From positions 68,238 through 132,237 of the forward strand of contig CAADYO010000001.1 of the NCBI GenBank assembly GCA_900753325.1: 64,000 bases of DNA. The letters are read 5' to 3'. Positions 32,772 through 42,025 of this stretch are shown here, piece after piece. The position numbers were made by a program, and so were the translations under genes. This stretch comes from Bacilli bacterium (lineage in GTDB: Bacteria; Bacillota_I; Bacilli_A; RF39; UBA660). Positions within the stretch are counted from its first letter, which is position 1, and each line of letters starts with the position of its first letter. Under the pieces are notes generated by a model. It was not told the DNA's origin and did no database searches. It saw nothing but the letters and a program-made list of their open reading frames with translations.

Positions 32772-33524
32772 TTATATTAATTGTGATAATAGTAGTAAAA
32801 CAACTCCTATAGTTATACCAACATAGCTTGTTTTCTTATCTGATGATGCTTTCACTCTTGGTATTAATTCACTTGTAACAATGAATAATAACATACCTAA
32901 TGTTAGTGACAGAAGTACTCCTAAAAGTATGGAACTTATGGTTGTTAGATTTAGGAAGAACATTATTAATCCTCCTAGGAAAGTTGACAACGATACAAAG
33001 CCTATAATACTTAAAGTTTTCCAAATATTATCATTACTTTGATAGAATGTGGCAGCTATTACCATACCTAATGGTATATTATGAAAGCCTACTCCCAAGG
33101 TTACAGCTAAACCTAACTTGCTATCAGTAAGGAATGTTGAATAAACAGCCATTCCTTCAATAATATTATGAAGTACTAATGCACAGGATGTAATCACACC
33201 AATATGAATTAGATTTTCTTTATAATCTTTTTTTGTCATGGAACTTTCTTCATGATCAGGAATAAAATGATCGAGAAGTTTTAATATTCCATAACCTATA
33301 ACGGTACATATTATAAAAATAAAGATGTGCTTAATGCCTAAATTTTCAATTATTTCTGGTAAAAGGTCTGTTATTAATAACATGCCAATGACACCTAGAG
33401 CTAGACCGATTGAAAAGTCTACTACTTTATCTTTTTTCTTTACTAGGAAAGCAAGAAGTGAACCGATTATTATAAACACTCCTAGTAATAAGGTGGTTAG
33501 TAATCCTATTTTTGCATTATTCAT
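32772..33524 (-). CDS. ZIP-family metal transporter
   Basis: A 250-residue, eight-helix protein of the ZIP family (divalent metal uptake, typically Zn, Mn or Fe). The metal site in helices IV and V is plain: LVLHNIIEGMAVYS and GVGFHNIPLGMVIA. A His/Glu-rich loop DHFIPDHEES lies between helices III and IV, where ZIP proteins often bind metal. The specific metal is not predictable. It starts one base past the uppP stop with AGGAG upstream; no metalloregulator box is visible. The same operon carries PPase (Mn-dependent), so Mn is a possible substrate, as inference. Confidence 0.9.
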   Translation of the reverse strand: MNNAKIGLLTTLLLGVFIIIGSLLAFLVKKKDKVVDFSIGLALGVIGMLLITDLLPEIIENLGIKHIFIFIICTVIGYGILKLLDHFIPDHEESSMTKKDYKENLIHIGVITSCALVLHNIIEGMAVYSTFLTDSKLGLAVTLGVGFHNIPLGMVIAATFYQSNDNIWKTLSIIGFVSLSTFLGGLIMFFLNLTTISSILLGVLLSLTLGMLLFIVTSELIPRVKASSDKKTSYVGITIGVVLLLLSQLI

Positions 33525-33525
33525 A

Positions 33526-34338
33526 TTATACTCCTATCATTATTAAAACTATTATAGCTAATATTAGACGATAAATCATGAATATTTTAAAATCATGTTT
33601 GTGTAAGTATTTTAATAAGTATTTTATACATAGCAAACCGACGCCAAATGATATTAATACACCTAGGACAAAGGTTAAAAGATTAGCTCCGATAACAGTC
33701 CAAGTAGCTTTTTTAAATAGTTGAAGGACTAGGGCTCCACAAACTACTGGTGCACTTAAATAAAATGAAAACTTAGCAGCATCTTCACGATTAATTCCTA
33801 ATGTTCTACCTGCTGCGATGGTTGTACCAGATCTTGAAAAACCGGGAATTAGTGCTAATACTTGGCTACAACCAATTATAATAGCATCTTTTACGGTCAT
33901 CTTTTTAATACTTTTGTCTGATTTGCTATATTTATCTGCTAGATAGATAATTATACCCATTATAGCTAAAGCTAAAGCTATTATAACGTAATTATTTCTA
34001 ATAGTATTTTCAATAACATCTTCAAATAATACTCCAGTAATTGCTGCTGGTATAGTTGCAACTATTAAATACCAAAAAATTTTACCTTCATCATCTTTTA
34101 CACCTTTCGTAATGCCTTTACTTATCATATTGATGAAGTCTTTAAAAAAGTATATTCCAATTGCTAACAGAGTCCCAAAATGAAGGGCTAAGTCAAAAGT
34201 TAGAGCCAAATGGGCGTCCATTCCTTTGCCAATTCCAAATAAATCTCTAAATATTATTAAATGAGCTGATGAGGAAATTGGTAAAAATTCAGCAATCCCC
34301 TGAATAAGACCTAAAATTATAATTGATATAAAATCCAT
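33526..34338 (-). CDS. uppP: Undecaprenyl-diphosphatase UppP (BacA)
   Basis: Membrane enzyme that recycles undecaprenyl diphosphate to the monophosphate carrier for wall and glycan synthesis; overproduction gives bacitracin resistance. The 270 residues are standard. Motifs: LGLIQGIAEFLPISSSAHL with the catalytic Glu, and PGFSRSGTTIAAGRTLGI with Ser and Arg of the active site. About eight transmembrane helices. TTAGGAG precedes ATG 34338; it lies 11 bases after the pyrophosphatase gene, so products of phosphate release (PPi and undecaprenyl-PP) are handled by one operon. Confidence 0.96.
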   Translation of the reverse strand: MDFISIIILGLIQGIAEFLPISSSAHLIIFRDLFGIGKGMDAHLALTFDLALHFGTLLAIGIYFFKDFINMISKGITKGVKDDEGKIFWYLIVATIPAAITGVLFEDVIENTIRNNYVIIALALAIMGIIIYLADKYSKSDKSIKKMTVKDAIIIGCSQVLALIPGFSRSGTTIAAGRTLGINREDAAKFSFYLSAPVVCGALVLQLFKKATWTVIGANLLTFVLGVLISFGVGLLCIKYLLKYLHKHDFKIFMIYRLILAIIVLIMIGV

Positions 34339-34349
34339 GTATTCATCTC

Positions 34350-35969
34350 CTAATTTTCAAATATTGGCATTATGATTGGTACAACGTGTTTTTTACGTGA
34401 AACACATTTTGGTATGAAGTATCCTTCAGTTATGTCTTCTTTATTATGAGCTAATGTTAAAATATCTTTACCTTTAGTGTTAAATATTACATAACTACCA
34501 TTTTTAATAATATCGGTAACGTATAGAGCAACTAATCCATAATTATTAGCTTCACTTACTTTATCTAGAACATGAACGTATTCATTCATATCTTTTTCTA
34601 TCTCCTCAAAGTTCATAGTGAAGAATTGACCAATAGCAAATTTCTTGTCATTAACCGTATAAATTTTAAAGTCATTATATAAAACGTCTTCTTTACTCAT
34701 TCCTTCTAGTGAAGTACCTGCTTTTAATAAATCCATTCCATATTTTTGATAGTCAACACCAGCTATTTTTGATAAATAGTTAACTGCTTCTACGTCCATT
34801 GGTGTTGCTGTTGGACTTTTCAATATTAAAGTATCAGATAATATTCCTGATAAAAGTGCCCCAGCTATTTCTCTTGGCATTTCAATACTTTTTTCTTTAA
34901 ACAAAGAGTAAACAATTGTACAAGTTGAGCCAACAGCCATATTTCTGAAATTAATTGGACTATTCGTTGTGATACTACCTAGGTTGTGATGGTCTATTAT
35001 TTCTACTATGTCTGATTCTTCTAAACCTTCTACGCTTTGTAACTTTTCATTATGATCAACTAAAATTACACGCTTTGGATGTTTTTCAGATAAGTCTGTT
35101 ATTCTTAGTAGTCCTAGACATTTATTACGGGTATCAACAATTGGATAATTAGTATGTTTTAGTTTATTATTAACATCAACAACGTTATCAACAAATTCTG
35201 TTACTTCAAACTTAGTAGGATTATTACATCTTAGCATAGTTTTAATGTAGTTTGCTAAAGTTATTAATCTAGTTATGTGATATGTTGGATATGGAGTTCT
35301 TATAACATTAACTTTATTTTTACGGGCGATTTCTAAATGTTCTTCCTTTATTTCAGAATCTCCTGATAGTATTAATAGTTTTACTCCAGAATTAACGGCA
35401 TATTCAATGACACTGTGGCGATCTCCAACAATTAAGACCATATCTCTTTCTAATTTAACATTCTCAATGATTGTTGTACTACGATATGCAGCTACTAAGA
35501 TACGACCTATTATTTCATCATCAAATTTTAATAGTTCTTCTCCTTTTAACACATGGATTATATTTTTGTATGATGTATATAAGTCTTCTGTGTTTTCATT
35601 TACAATAGTATGTGATAAGTCTTTTAAAGTAATTAATCCTGTAAAATAATTTTTATCATTGATAACTGGAAGTCCTGTTAAATTTTCAGCAATCATTTTT
35701 TGATATCCATTATAAATAGAATCATTTTCTTTAATAAAAAAGCCTTTGTGATAATCAATATCTTTTAATTGCAATTTTACATCATTTAAATACTCTGGTG
35801 CTGGTAAATTAAAGTATTTTAAGGCATAAGCAGTTTCTTTATTTACATCTCCTAATATTCTTGGTTCAGTATTCTCACCTAATTTATTTTTTAAATAAGA
35901 TAATCCTATGGCAGACATTACTGAATCACTATCTGGTTTTTTATGACCGAAAATATATGTCTTTTGCAT
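34350..35969 (-). CDS. Manganese-dependent inorganic pyrophosphatase with CBS and DRTGG domains
   Basis: Family II (DHH) pyrophosphatase, about 539 residues, interrupted by a regulatory insert. The catalytic DHH domain opens TYIFGHKKPDSDSVMSAIGL and resumes with VDHNE and EIIDHHNLG; the DHHA2 domain ends the protein with SRKKHVVPIIMP. Residues about 70-300 hold two CBS motifs around a DRTGG domain, as in nucleotide-regulated CBS-PPases (AMP/ADP inhibit, ATP and diadenosine polyphosphates activate). ATG 35969 is preferred over the in-frame 35975, since GAAGGA stands six bases before it. The pyrophosphatase drives biosynthetic reactions forward. Confidence 0.93.
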   Translation of the reverse strand: MQKTYIFGHKKPDSDSVMSAIGLSYLKNKLGENTEPRILGDVNKETAYALKYFNLPAPEYLNDVKLQLKDIDYHKGFFIKENDSIYNGYQKMIAENLTGLPVINDKNYFTGLITLKDLSHTIVNENTEDLYTSYKNIIHVLKGEELLKFDDEIIGRILVAAYRSTTIIENVKLERDMVLIVGDRHSVIEYAVNSGVKLLILSGDSEIKEEHLEIARKNKVNVIRTPYPTYHITRLITLANYIKTMLRCNNPTKFEVTEFVDNVVDVNNKLKHTNYPIVDTRNKCLGLLRITDLSEKHPKRVILVDHNEKLQSVEGLEESDIVEIIDHHNLGSITTNSPINFRNMAVGSTCTIVYSLFKEKSIEMPREIAGALLSGILSDTLILKSPTATPMDVEAVNYLSKIAGVDYQKYGMDLLKAGTSLEGMSKEDVLYNDFKIYTVNDKKFAIGQFFTMNFEEIEKDMNEYVHVLDKVSEANNYGLVALYVTDIIKNGSYVIFNTKGKDILTLAHNKEDITEGYFIPKCVSRKKHVVPIIMPIFEN

Positions 35970-35998
35970 ATTCATTCCTTCTTTCTTTTTTATCTAAA

Positions 35999-36016
35999 AA
36001 AGGGAAGATTCCCTTT
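35999..36016 (-). terminator. Terminator of the HD-domain gene
   Basis: AAAGGGAA / TTCCCTTT with a 2-base centre, then TTTTTTAG on the minus strand; eleven bases past the stop. Confidence 0.82.
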
Positions 36017-36026
36017 ATTACTATAT

Positions 36027-36515
36027 TTAATGTCGAAGTAATAAAATTAGTAAAAACGTTCCAACTATTTTTACATGTTGTTTTATAACTCTCCCTTGCT
36101 CAAATATTGCAGAGGCATCATCAACAAAATCAACAATCCAACCTTCCATGTATTTAGGTGGTGTGAATGTTATTGGAAACATATGTGTTTTTATAATATC
36201 TATTTGTTTCTCATTTAGTTTAAAGTATTGGGTAGCATTTTTAACAGCAATACCAGGGTGTTTACGAAGTCTTACTACGAAGTTCTTATCACTGACTTCT
36301 TCTTGGAAAAAATCATGTAATAAGGCTGCTATAGTTGACTCTTTATAATCTAGGTGTAATATTTTGGTAATTTTATATGTATAGTAGGCAACCCGAACGG
36401 AATGCTCATATCTATTAATTCCGTGATGTTTCACCTTTTTTAACTTTTGAAACTCTTTGTTATTACTAACTTCACAAATAATTTTGTTAAATTCATTGTC
36501 TTGATATATCTTCAT
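36027..36515 (-). CDS. HD-domain phosphohydrolase
   Basis: A 162-residue protein with the HD metal site: His38 in RYEHSVRVA, His67-Asp68 in AALLHDFF, and a late Asp in WIVDFVDDASAI, the H...HD...D order. HD proteins hydrolyse phosphate esters, often of nucleotides. No partner domain is present and the substrate is unknown. The C terminus is hydrophobic (VGTFLLILLLRH), a pattern seen in other short HD proteins of gut Firmicutes, perhaps a membrane-associated helix. GAGGCTAG precedes ATG 36515. It ends at its own terminator, so it is transcribed apart from the pyrophosphatase gene. Confidence 0.85.
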   Translation of the reverse strand: MKIYQDNEFNKIICEVSNNKEFQKLKKVKHHGINRYEHSVRVAYYTYKITKILHLDYKESTIAALLHDFFQEEVSDKNFVVRLRKHPGIAVKNATQYFKLNEKQIDIIKTHMFPITFTPPKYMEGWIVDFVDDASAIFEQGRVIKQHVKIVGTFLLILLLRH

Positions 36516-36668
36516 TATCTAGCCTCTATTTATTCTATTCAAACCTTTTCTATATAATAATAACATAATCCCTTATTTTGTTAAAACGATAACTACTGTT
36601 AGGCCTTTCTCTTGACAATATTTGACATTTAATAGGAACGATGAAATATTATATCATTATTTGTTTTA

Positions 36669-37979
36669 TTAGACAAGACCGGCTAGGATTTCATCCATTT
36701 CTTTAACATCTTCTTCTGTTGCCTCAGTTTTATCTAATTCTTTATTGAACCAAATTGGTAAGTCATCTTTGTTCTTATCTGATACCTTTGGCTTTGAGGT
36801 CTTAGAATCTTTCTCCATTAACTTCTTTAATTTTTTATGCTCTTTTTCAGTTATTTTCATGGCCTCTTCTACTGTTTCTATATTTAGACGCTTCCATTGT
36901 CCCGCTATTGTTTCAACATAGCTTTTCTTTAACTGTTGATTATTTGTTTTTAAAACATAAGATATTAAAACATTTACAACACCAGGATTTAATTTTTGAT
37001 CTATTAATAAGCTTTCTATTAGTCTTTTATCTCGTTCTGTTGGTTCTGCTCCTTTATATTTAGCTTTTAATAATTGATATGGATTTATATTTTCAAAAGT
37101 ATAGACCATTTTAGCCCATTTTGAATTGTCTCCTCTGGGCTTTTTTAAGTATTCTGGCTGTTTATTATAAATTAGTGTTGGCAAGCTACCAGCTGTTTCA
37201 AATTGATAATATTCACGGCAACTTTTACGAAGTCTTATTTTATCAATTTGTCCCTTTTCGTTAATGGAGTCAACTACTAACCCTTTCAGATCTAAAGTGT
37301 TAAGATTGTAGGTAAAACTTAAGGCATTTATTAGTTCTTTGACATCCTTAGTAAAGGTCTTATCAGTAATTAATTCTTTTGGAATGCTTGAAATTAATAG
37401 ATTAAAGTCAATTCCTTTATTAATTAATATATTATTAGAGTCTCTCTTAGTAATATCATCTTCTATTTCTAAAATAGAGCCTTTTACAGAAGTGAAAATA
37501 TCGTCGAAACTACTAGTAACATCTTCATATTCTTTTAGATTGATGCGAGGTATTTTATAATAATTTAAAAGCTTTTCATATTCTTTTTTACCAAGATTAT
37601 TATAAAGTACGACGTTTAAGATGGGATGAGTAAAGAAATCGTGGGCTGATACTGGTGAATATATTAAATATACGTAATGATTAATGCTGTCTTTTTTTAA
37701 GTAGCATTTTAGGAGACCTGCAGCTTCTAATTTCTCACGGGCTATAACTATATCTTCTAATTTCAATTGCATAGTTGCCATTAGATGATGATGAGTTAGG
37801 TCATCACTCATTACTTCTAGTTTGTCTAGGTCATCTACTAATGTAAAATAAAGAGCAACTGCTGTATGACCTATAATTGGTTGATATAACATTGTAATTA
37901 GTTTTCGATCACTTTCATTTAAAACTGTTTTATTTACAACTGTATAAGTATCAGCTGGTAGTATTGTTATGGTATGCAT
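36669..37979 (-). CDS. dnaB: Replication initiation and membrane attachment protein DnaB (Firmicutes type)
   Basis: The 436-residue protein is the Gram-positive DnaB, the primosome loader partner of DnaD and DnaI (not the DnaB helicase). The N-terminal winged-helix part has LTMLYQPIIGHTAVALYFTL, as in Bacillus DnaB, and the C-terminal DnaB_2/DnaD-like domain has NPYQLLKAKYKGAEPTERDK, LNPGVVNVLISYVLK and YVETIAGQWKRLNIET, holding the YxxxIxxxW motif used for DNA binding. The last 60 residues are charged and flexible. dnaI, the usual neighbour, is not here. AGGTGATT precedes ATG 37979. About 150 bases of non-coding sequence follow, without a clear terminator. Confidence 0.9.
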   Translation of the reverse strand: MHTITILPADTYTVVNKTVLNESDRKLITMLYQPIIGHTAVALYFTLVDDLDKLEVMSDDLTHHHLMATMQLKLEDIVIAREKLEAAGLLKCYLKKDSINHYVYLIYSPVSAHDFFTHPILNVVLYNNLGKKEYEKLLNYYKIPRINLKEYEDVTSSFDDIFTSVKGSILEIEDDITKRDSNNILINKGIDFNLLISSIPKELITDKTFTKDVKELINALSFTYNLNTLDLKGLVVDSINEKGQIDKIRLRKSCREYYQFETAGSLPTLIYNKQPEYLKKPRGDNSKWAKMVYTFENINPYQLLKAKYKGAEPTERDKRLIESLLIDQKLNPGVVNVLISYVLKTNNQQLKKSYVETIAGQWKRLNIETVEEAMKITEKEHKKLKKLMEKDSKTSKPKVSDKNKDDLPIWFNKELDKTEATEEDVKEMDEILAGLV

Positions 37980-38020
37980 AGTTAATCACCTAGATATATA
38001 GTACAATAAATATTAAAAAA

Positions 38021-38039
38021 AAGAAAGTTTAACTTTCTT
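38021..38039 (-). terminator. Terminator of the pilC-pilD operon
   Basis: AAGAAAGTT / AACTTTCTT, eight T on the minus strand; the stop of the prepilin peptidase gene overlaps the stem. Confidence 0.9.
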
Positions 38040-38802
38040 AAAAACCAAGCCAAGATATAAGAGAGGCAGGAGTTATTTTAGTGAAATAAATAAAGACAAA
38101 GGCTATTAATAGAAATGGGCCGAAGGGAATAACCTTTTCATTATTTTTTTTCATAAGATAAATTGACATTGGTAAGGCAAATAAGCTTCCTAAAAAAACG
38201 GCTAATGTTCCTAATAGTGGATCTAACACTAGGCCAAATAAGAACATCATTTTAATGTCTCCTCCACCGAGGCTTTCTTTTTTTAATGTTTTATTACCAA
38301 TAATCATAACTAAATACATTAAAGAGAAAAGTAAAATACCTGTTCCAATATGAGTTATAGTTGATTTAATACCTACATTTAATAATTGAATTATAATGAA
38401 ATAGATACTAAAAAATATGAGAACTTCATCTGGTATTATCAAATATGTTATATCACTAACTACAACTATCATTAATAATGTTACCATACCTAGAGCAATT
38501 AATAATTCATAGCTAAAGCCAAAACTATAATAAGCAACAGCAAAAAGTAGACCTGTAAAAAACTCCATATATGGATATAATATATCTATTTTAGAATGAC
38601 AGTAACGGCAACGACCTTGTTGAATAATATAGGATATTAAAGGAATAGTCTCTTTTTTTGATAGTTCATGACTACAGCTATCACAATGAGGTTTGTTTCC
38701 AAATATTTTCTCATTTTTGGGAAGACGTAGTCCAATAATGGTAGATGATGTGCCAATTGTACTTCCTAAAATAAAAAAGATAATTAAATATAGTATTTCC
38801 AT
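38038..38802 (-). CDS. Prepilin peptidase / N-methyltransferase (PilD, ComC type)
   Basis: Membrane aspartic protease that cuts the leader of type IV prepilins after Gly and methylates the new N terminus. The 254 residues hold the N-terminal methylase-like domain with the two cysteine pairs (CDSCSHEL and CRYCHSKI), then the two active-site aspartates in VVSDITYLIIPDEV and LGGGDIKMMFLFG, with about seven transmembrane helices. It follows pilC by 20 bases with AAGGAGG. Clients in this window: the pilin-like lectin protein at 243-2303. ATPase (PilB/ComGA) and other pilins are not in the window. Confidence 0.93.
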   Translation of the reverse strand: MEILYLIIFFILGSTIGTSSTIIGLRLPKNEKIFGNKPHCDSCSHELSKKETIPLISYIIQQGRCRYCHSKIDILYPYMEFFTGLLFAVAYYSFGFSYELLIALGMVTLLMIVVVSDITYLIIPDEVLIFFSIYFIIIQLLNVGIKSTITHIGTGILLFSLMYLVMIIGNKTLKKESLGGGDIKMMFLFGLVLDPLLGTLAVFLGSLFALPMSIYLMKKNNEKVIPFGPFLLIAFVFIYFTKITPASLISWLGF

Positions 38803-38822
38803 ATAATTATCCTCCTTATTAT

Positions 38823-40367
38823 TTATTCTACTTGTGAGTAAATACTGAACATTGGTGTAACTATTGATAATAATATTATACCAACTATACCAGCCAAGAA
38901 AACAATCATTAAAGGTTCCATTAAGCTCTTCATTTGATCGATTATAGTTTTATGCATGGCTTGGAAATGGGCTGAAACCTTTTCCATCATTAGACCTAAT
39001 TGACCAGTGTTTTCACCAGTGACAATCATCTCATATGCTACTACTGGTATTGCCCATTCACCACGGAAAGCAGATGAAACTGGTTCACCTTTTGATAGGT
39101 TTTCAAGGGTTTTATCAATTATTCTTTTAAATACTTCATTGTCAGTTATTTTGGATAAGATTTCCATACTATCTGTTATGAAGACACCATGATTTAATAG
39201 TGAGGCAAATGTTTTAGTAAAGTTAGCTATTTCATTGTAAATGATGATTTTACCAACGACTGGTATATGCATAAGAATTGTTTGAATAGCTACTTTAAAA
39301 GACTTAACGTGTTTAAATAAATATCTAAAGACAAATATTAGAACAACTATTCCTCCTATTAAATAGATATAATAGTTCTGAATAAAACTACTGACACCTA
39401 AAACAGCTAATGTTATGGCTGGTAGTTTAGCATCATTTGATTCAAACATACTAGCAAATTGTGGTACTAAATATACTAACATGAAAACTAAAACGCCTAA
39501 TGCTATAGTTAAAACAACAATTGGGTATGTCATGGCTGACTTCATTTGTTTCCTTGTTTGATTCATAGATGTATAATATTCTGACATATCATCAAGGATT
39601 GATGGCAAGTCACCTGTCATTTCAGATGTTTTTACCATGTTTATTAATAATGGTGGAAAGACTTTGCCTTGTCTTGCTAAGGCTGTTGAAAAACTTTCTC
39701 CTTTTAATAGTTCATAAACAACTTGACCATATATTTTTTTATGAGCTGGCTTTCTAGCTTGTTTAGCTAAGATTCTTACAGAGTCAACTAATGGTATACC
39801 AGATTTAATATATGTTGATAGCTGTGTTAAGGCAAATGATAAGTCTTCTGGTTTTAATTTTGGAGGCCCGGAAATATCAATATCCATAGCTGACTTTGGT
39901 TTTACTTCTAGGACTTTATAATCTTGGCCTTCTAGGAAATGTCTTACTTCATCTTCTGTTTCTGCATCAAAGAAACCTTTTTCTTTTTTATTCATAGAGT
40001 TTATAACTACATAGCTATAACCTTTTAATTTATTTGTTCTTTTATCATCTTCTGTAGTTACTGGCTTTTTATTGGAATTTTCTTGATTAATTTGAGTGTT
40101 TTTGACTGGTTGTTTTTTTTCCGAATTAAGATTACTAGGTGCTTTAGTATTATTTGACACCGTAGGAACTACATTGGGATTGTTTTGACTAATAGGAGTG
40201 TTAATATTAGGATTAGCACCAGTAGCTATAGAAACATTTTGAACATTTTGAGCAATTGGAGATGCTGGTTGCTGTGGTGTTTGTACAACATTTTCTGATA
40301 CCTGTTGTTGTCCATTGTTTGCAACTTCTATATTTGGATTTTTTTCCTTCTTATTAAATAATTTCAT
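38823..40367 (-). CDS. PilC/GspF-type inner-membrane platform protein
   Basis: Type II secretion F/type IV pilus platform protein. Residues about 170-514 carry two GspF repeats: LSTYIKSGIPLVDSVRILA ... KTSEMTGDLPSILDDM, and FASLLNHGVFITDSMEIL ... MIVTGENTGQLGLMMEKV, with three transmembrane helices. The first about 110 residues are unusual: a Gln/Asn/Pro-rich low-complexity stretch (NNGQQQVSENVVQTPQQPAS), longer than in PilC proteins that I know, followed by a short folded N-terminal part (KGYSYVVINSMNKKEKGFFD), as in PilC N-terminal domains. It is the first gene of a two-gene operon with the prepilin peptidase. Confidence 0.92.
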   Translation of the reverse strand: MKLFNKKEKNPNIEVANNGQQQVSENVVQTPQQPASPIAQNVQNVSIATGANPNINTPISQNNPNVVPTVSNNTKAPSNLNSEKKQPVKNTQINQENSNKKPVTTEDDKRTNKLKGYSYVVINSMNKKEKGFFDAETEDEVRHFLEGQDYKVLEVKPKSAMDIDISGPPKLKPEDLSFALTQLSTYIKSGIPLVDSVRILAKQARKPAHKKIYGQVVYELLKGESFSTALARQGKVFPPLLINMVKTSEMTGDLPSILDDMSEYYTSMNQTRKQMKSAMTYPIVVLTIALGVLVFMLVYLVPQFASMFESNDAKLPAITLAVLGVSSFIQNYYIYLIGGIVVLIFVFRYLFKHVKSFKVAIQTILMHIPVVGKIIIYNEIANFTKTFASLLNHGVFITDSMEILSKITDNEVFKRIIDKTLENLSKGEPVSSAFRGEWAIPVVAYEMIVTGENTGQLGLMMEKVSAHFQAMHKTIIDQMKSLMEPLMIVFLAGIVGIILLSIVTPMFSIYSQVE

Positions 40368-40509
40368 CTAATATCACCAGTTACCTTTCCATTTGATTTA
40401 TCTTTTTACTCTTATACTATTGTAATTGTAACATAGTATTTCTTTTTTGAAAATAAATTATTTAACTTTTTAGTACTTTTGACATATATTATTTGTGAAG
40501 AGGTGAACT

Positions 40510-40797
40510 ATGTATAACTATCCTTATCCAAGACCTGGTTTATTTAGTAGGTTCTCAAGTATGGCTAAAGGATTTAGCTTTAGTTCCTTTCTGGACGGAA
40601 CACAAAAAACTCTTGGTGTAATTAATCAAGCTATACCGCTTGTATATCAAGTCAGGCCAATATTTAGAAATGCTAAAACAATGTTTAGAATAGCCGATGA
40701 ACTTAAAAATGGTGACACGGCAGAAAAAGTTGAGGCAAATAATAATGCTCAATCAAATAATTTAAGTAATACTAATAAACCAATATTTTATATATAA
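40510..40797 (+). CDS. YqfQ/VrrA-like small protein
   Basis: A 95-residue plus-strand gene. The centre FLDGTQKTLGVINQAIPLVY then QVRPIFRNAKTMFRIADELK is like the conserved part of Bacillus YqfQ (VrrA) proteins, where a 'NTQxVLKAAQTxxPMxQQYGPMxKN' stretch follows a Gly/Tyr/Pro-rich region; here that region is short (MYNYPYPRPGLFSRF). The function of the family is unknown; a spore or envelope link has been suggested. AGAGGTGA precedes ATG 40510, and TTAACT-N17-TATATT is a plausible promoter. The gene shares a strong terminator with tgt, which runs toward it. Confidence 0.65.
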   Translation: MYNYPYPRPGLFSRFSSMAKGFSFSSFLDGTQKTLGVINQAIPLVYQVRPIFRNAKTMFRIADELKNGDTAEKVEANNNAQSNNLSNTNKPIFYI

Positions 40798-40828
40798 AAA
40801 GAATAACTGTTCTTTAGTTATTCTTTTT
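40796..40828. terminator. Bidirectional terminator between yqfQ-like gene and tgt
   Basis: AAAAAGAATAACT, 7-base loop, AGTTATTCTTTTT: a 13-base perfect stem with A and T tracts giving termination on both strands. Confidence 0.92.
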
Positions 40829-41935
40829 ATATTTTGAGATAAATTCTTCTCTATATTCTAATACTCTATTTTCTTTAATAGCTTCTCTTAACTCTTCCGT
40901 TAATTTTATTAGGAATCTTATGTTGTGAATTGATAGAAGTCTTCCGCCTAACATTTCATCTGTTGTTATTAAATGACGGATGTAGGCTCTGGAATAATTT
41001 TTACATGTGTAACAATCACAACCTTCTTCTACTGGATTTAAATCTTCTTTATATTTAGCGTTATTAAAGTTAATTTTACCAGTTCTTGTAAAAGCTTGAC
41101 CATGGCGAGCAATTCTAGTTGGTAGGACACAGTCAAATATATCTACCCCTCTTATGACGCCTTCAATTATATCAACTGGATCTCCTACTCCCATTAAGTA
41201 ACGTACTTTATCAGTTGGTAAGTATTTAATACCGTAATCAATCATTTTGTACATAGTTTCCTTATCTTCTCCAACTGATGTTCCACCGATACTATAACCA
41301 TCAAAGTCCATTTTAACTGTTTCCTTACAGCTATATTCTCTTAAATCTTCAAATTCTCCTCCTTGAACAATTCCAAATAAAGATTGATTTGGATTAGAGT
41401 GGGCTTTTTTACCACGAGCAGCCCAGCGTAAAGTCCTCTCTACTGAGTTTTTCATATATTCATAGCTTGAAGGATATGGTGGGCACTCATCAAAACTCAT
41501 TGCAATATCGCTATCCAGTTTATTTTGAATTTGAATTGATTTCTCAGGAGTTAGAAATAATTTGGAACCATCTATGTGACTTTTAAAATGAACTCCTTCT
41601 TCAGTAATGTCTTTTTCTTTGTTTTTAACAAGAGAAAAGACCTGGAAGCCACCGGAATCAGTAAGAATTGGACCATTATAATTCATGAATTTATGAAGTC
41701 CACCACATTTTTCTACAATATCTTCTCCTGGTCTAAGCCACAAATGATATGTATTTGATAATATTATTCCAGAATGAGCTTCTTTTAATTCTTCTGGGGT
41801 TAATGATTTTACAGTGGCTTTAGTACCAACAGGCATAAACATTGGTGTTTCATATGTACCATAATTTGTTTGTAGTGATCCATATCTGGCATTACTATTT
41901 TCATCTTTGTGTAATAAAGTATATTTAATCTTCAT
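40814..41935 (-). CDS. tgt: Queuine/7-deazaguanine tRNA-ribosyltransferase (Tgt)
   Basis: Tgt swaps G34 in GUN anticodons for preQ1, the entry step of queuosine in tRNA. The 373 residues carry the catalytic and base-binding motifs (LSNTYHLWLRPG, LTDSGGFQVFSL, GIVQGGEFEDLREYS, YSIGGTSVGE), the nucleophile region FDCVLPTRIARHG, and the zinc ligands in EGCDCYTCKNYSRAYIRHL. AGGAGG precedes ATG 41935. queA, which acts on the tRNA-bound preQ1 next, lies one gene upstream; the two are split by a Gre-like gene with its own terminator. Confidence 0.97.
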   Translation of the reverse strand: MKIKYTLLHKDENSNARYGSLQTNYGTYETPMFMPVGTKATVKSLTPEELKEAHSGIILSNTYHLWLRPGEDIVEKCGGLHKFMNYNGPILTDSGGFQVFSLVKNKEKDITEEGVHFKSHIDGSKLFLTPEKSIQIQNKLDSDIAMSFDECPPYPSSYEYMKNSVERTLRWAARGKKAHSNPNQSLFGIVQGGEFEDLREYSCKETVKMDFDGYSIGGTSVGEDKETMYKMIDYGIKYLPTDKVRYLMGVGDPVDIIEGVIRGVDIFDCVLPTRIARHGQAFTRTGKINFNNAKYKEDLNPVEEGCDCYTCKNYSRAYIRHLITTDEMLGGRLLSIHNIRFLIKLTEELREAIKENRVLEYREEFISKYKKNN

Positions 41936-42001
41936 AAATTACCCTCCTACTTGCTTGCTCTTATAATTATAAGTTATGTCAATATTTTTTTCAAGAAAAA
42001 G

Positions 42002-42025
42002 AAAATAAGGATTATTCCCTATTTT
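42002..42025 (-). terminator. Terminator of the ruvA-ruvB-queA-gre operon
   Basis: AAAATAAGGA, 4-base loop, TCCCTATTTT (one G-U pair in the minus RNA), followed by CTTTTTCTTG; the stop of the Gre-like gene lies in the stem. Confidence 0.82.

Noticed and set aside
36027..36080. Frameshift at the hydrophobic C terminus (VGTFLLILLLRH) of the HD protein
   Set aside because: A hydrophobic tail of this kind fits other short HD proteins, and the stop is 11 bases from a terminator, so the end looks genuine.
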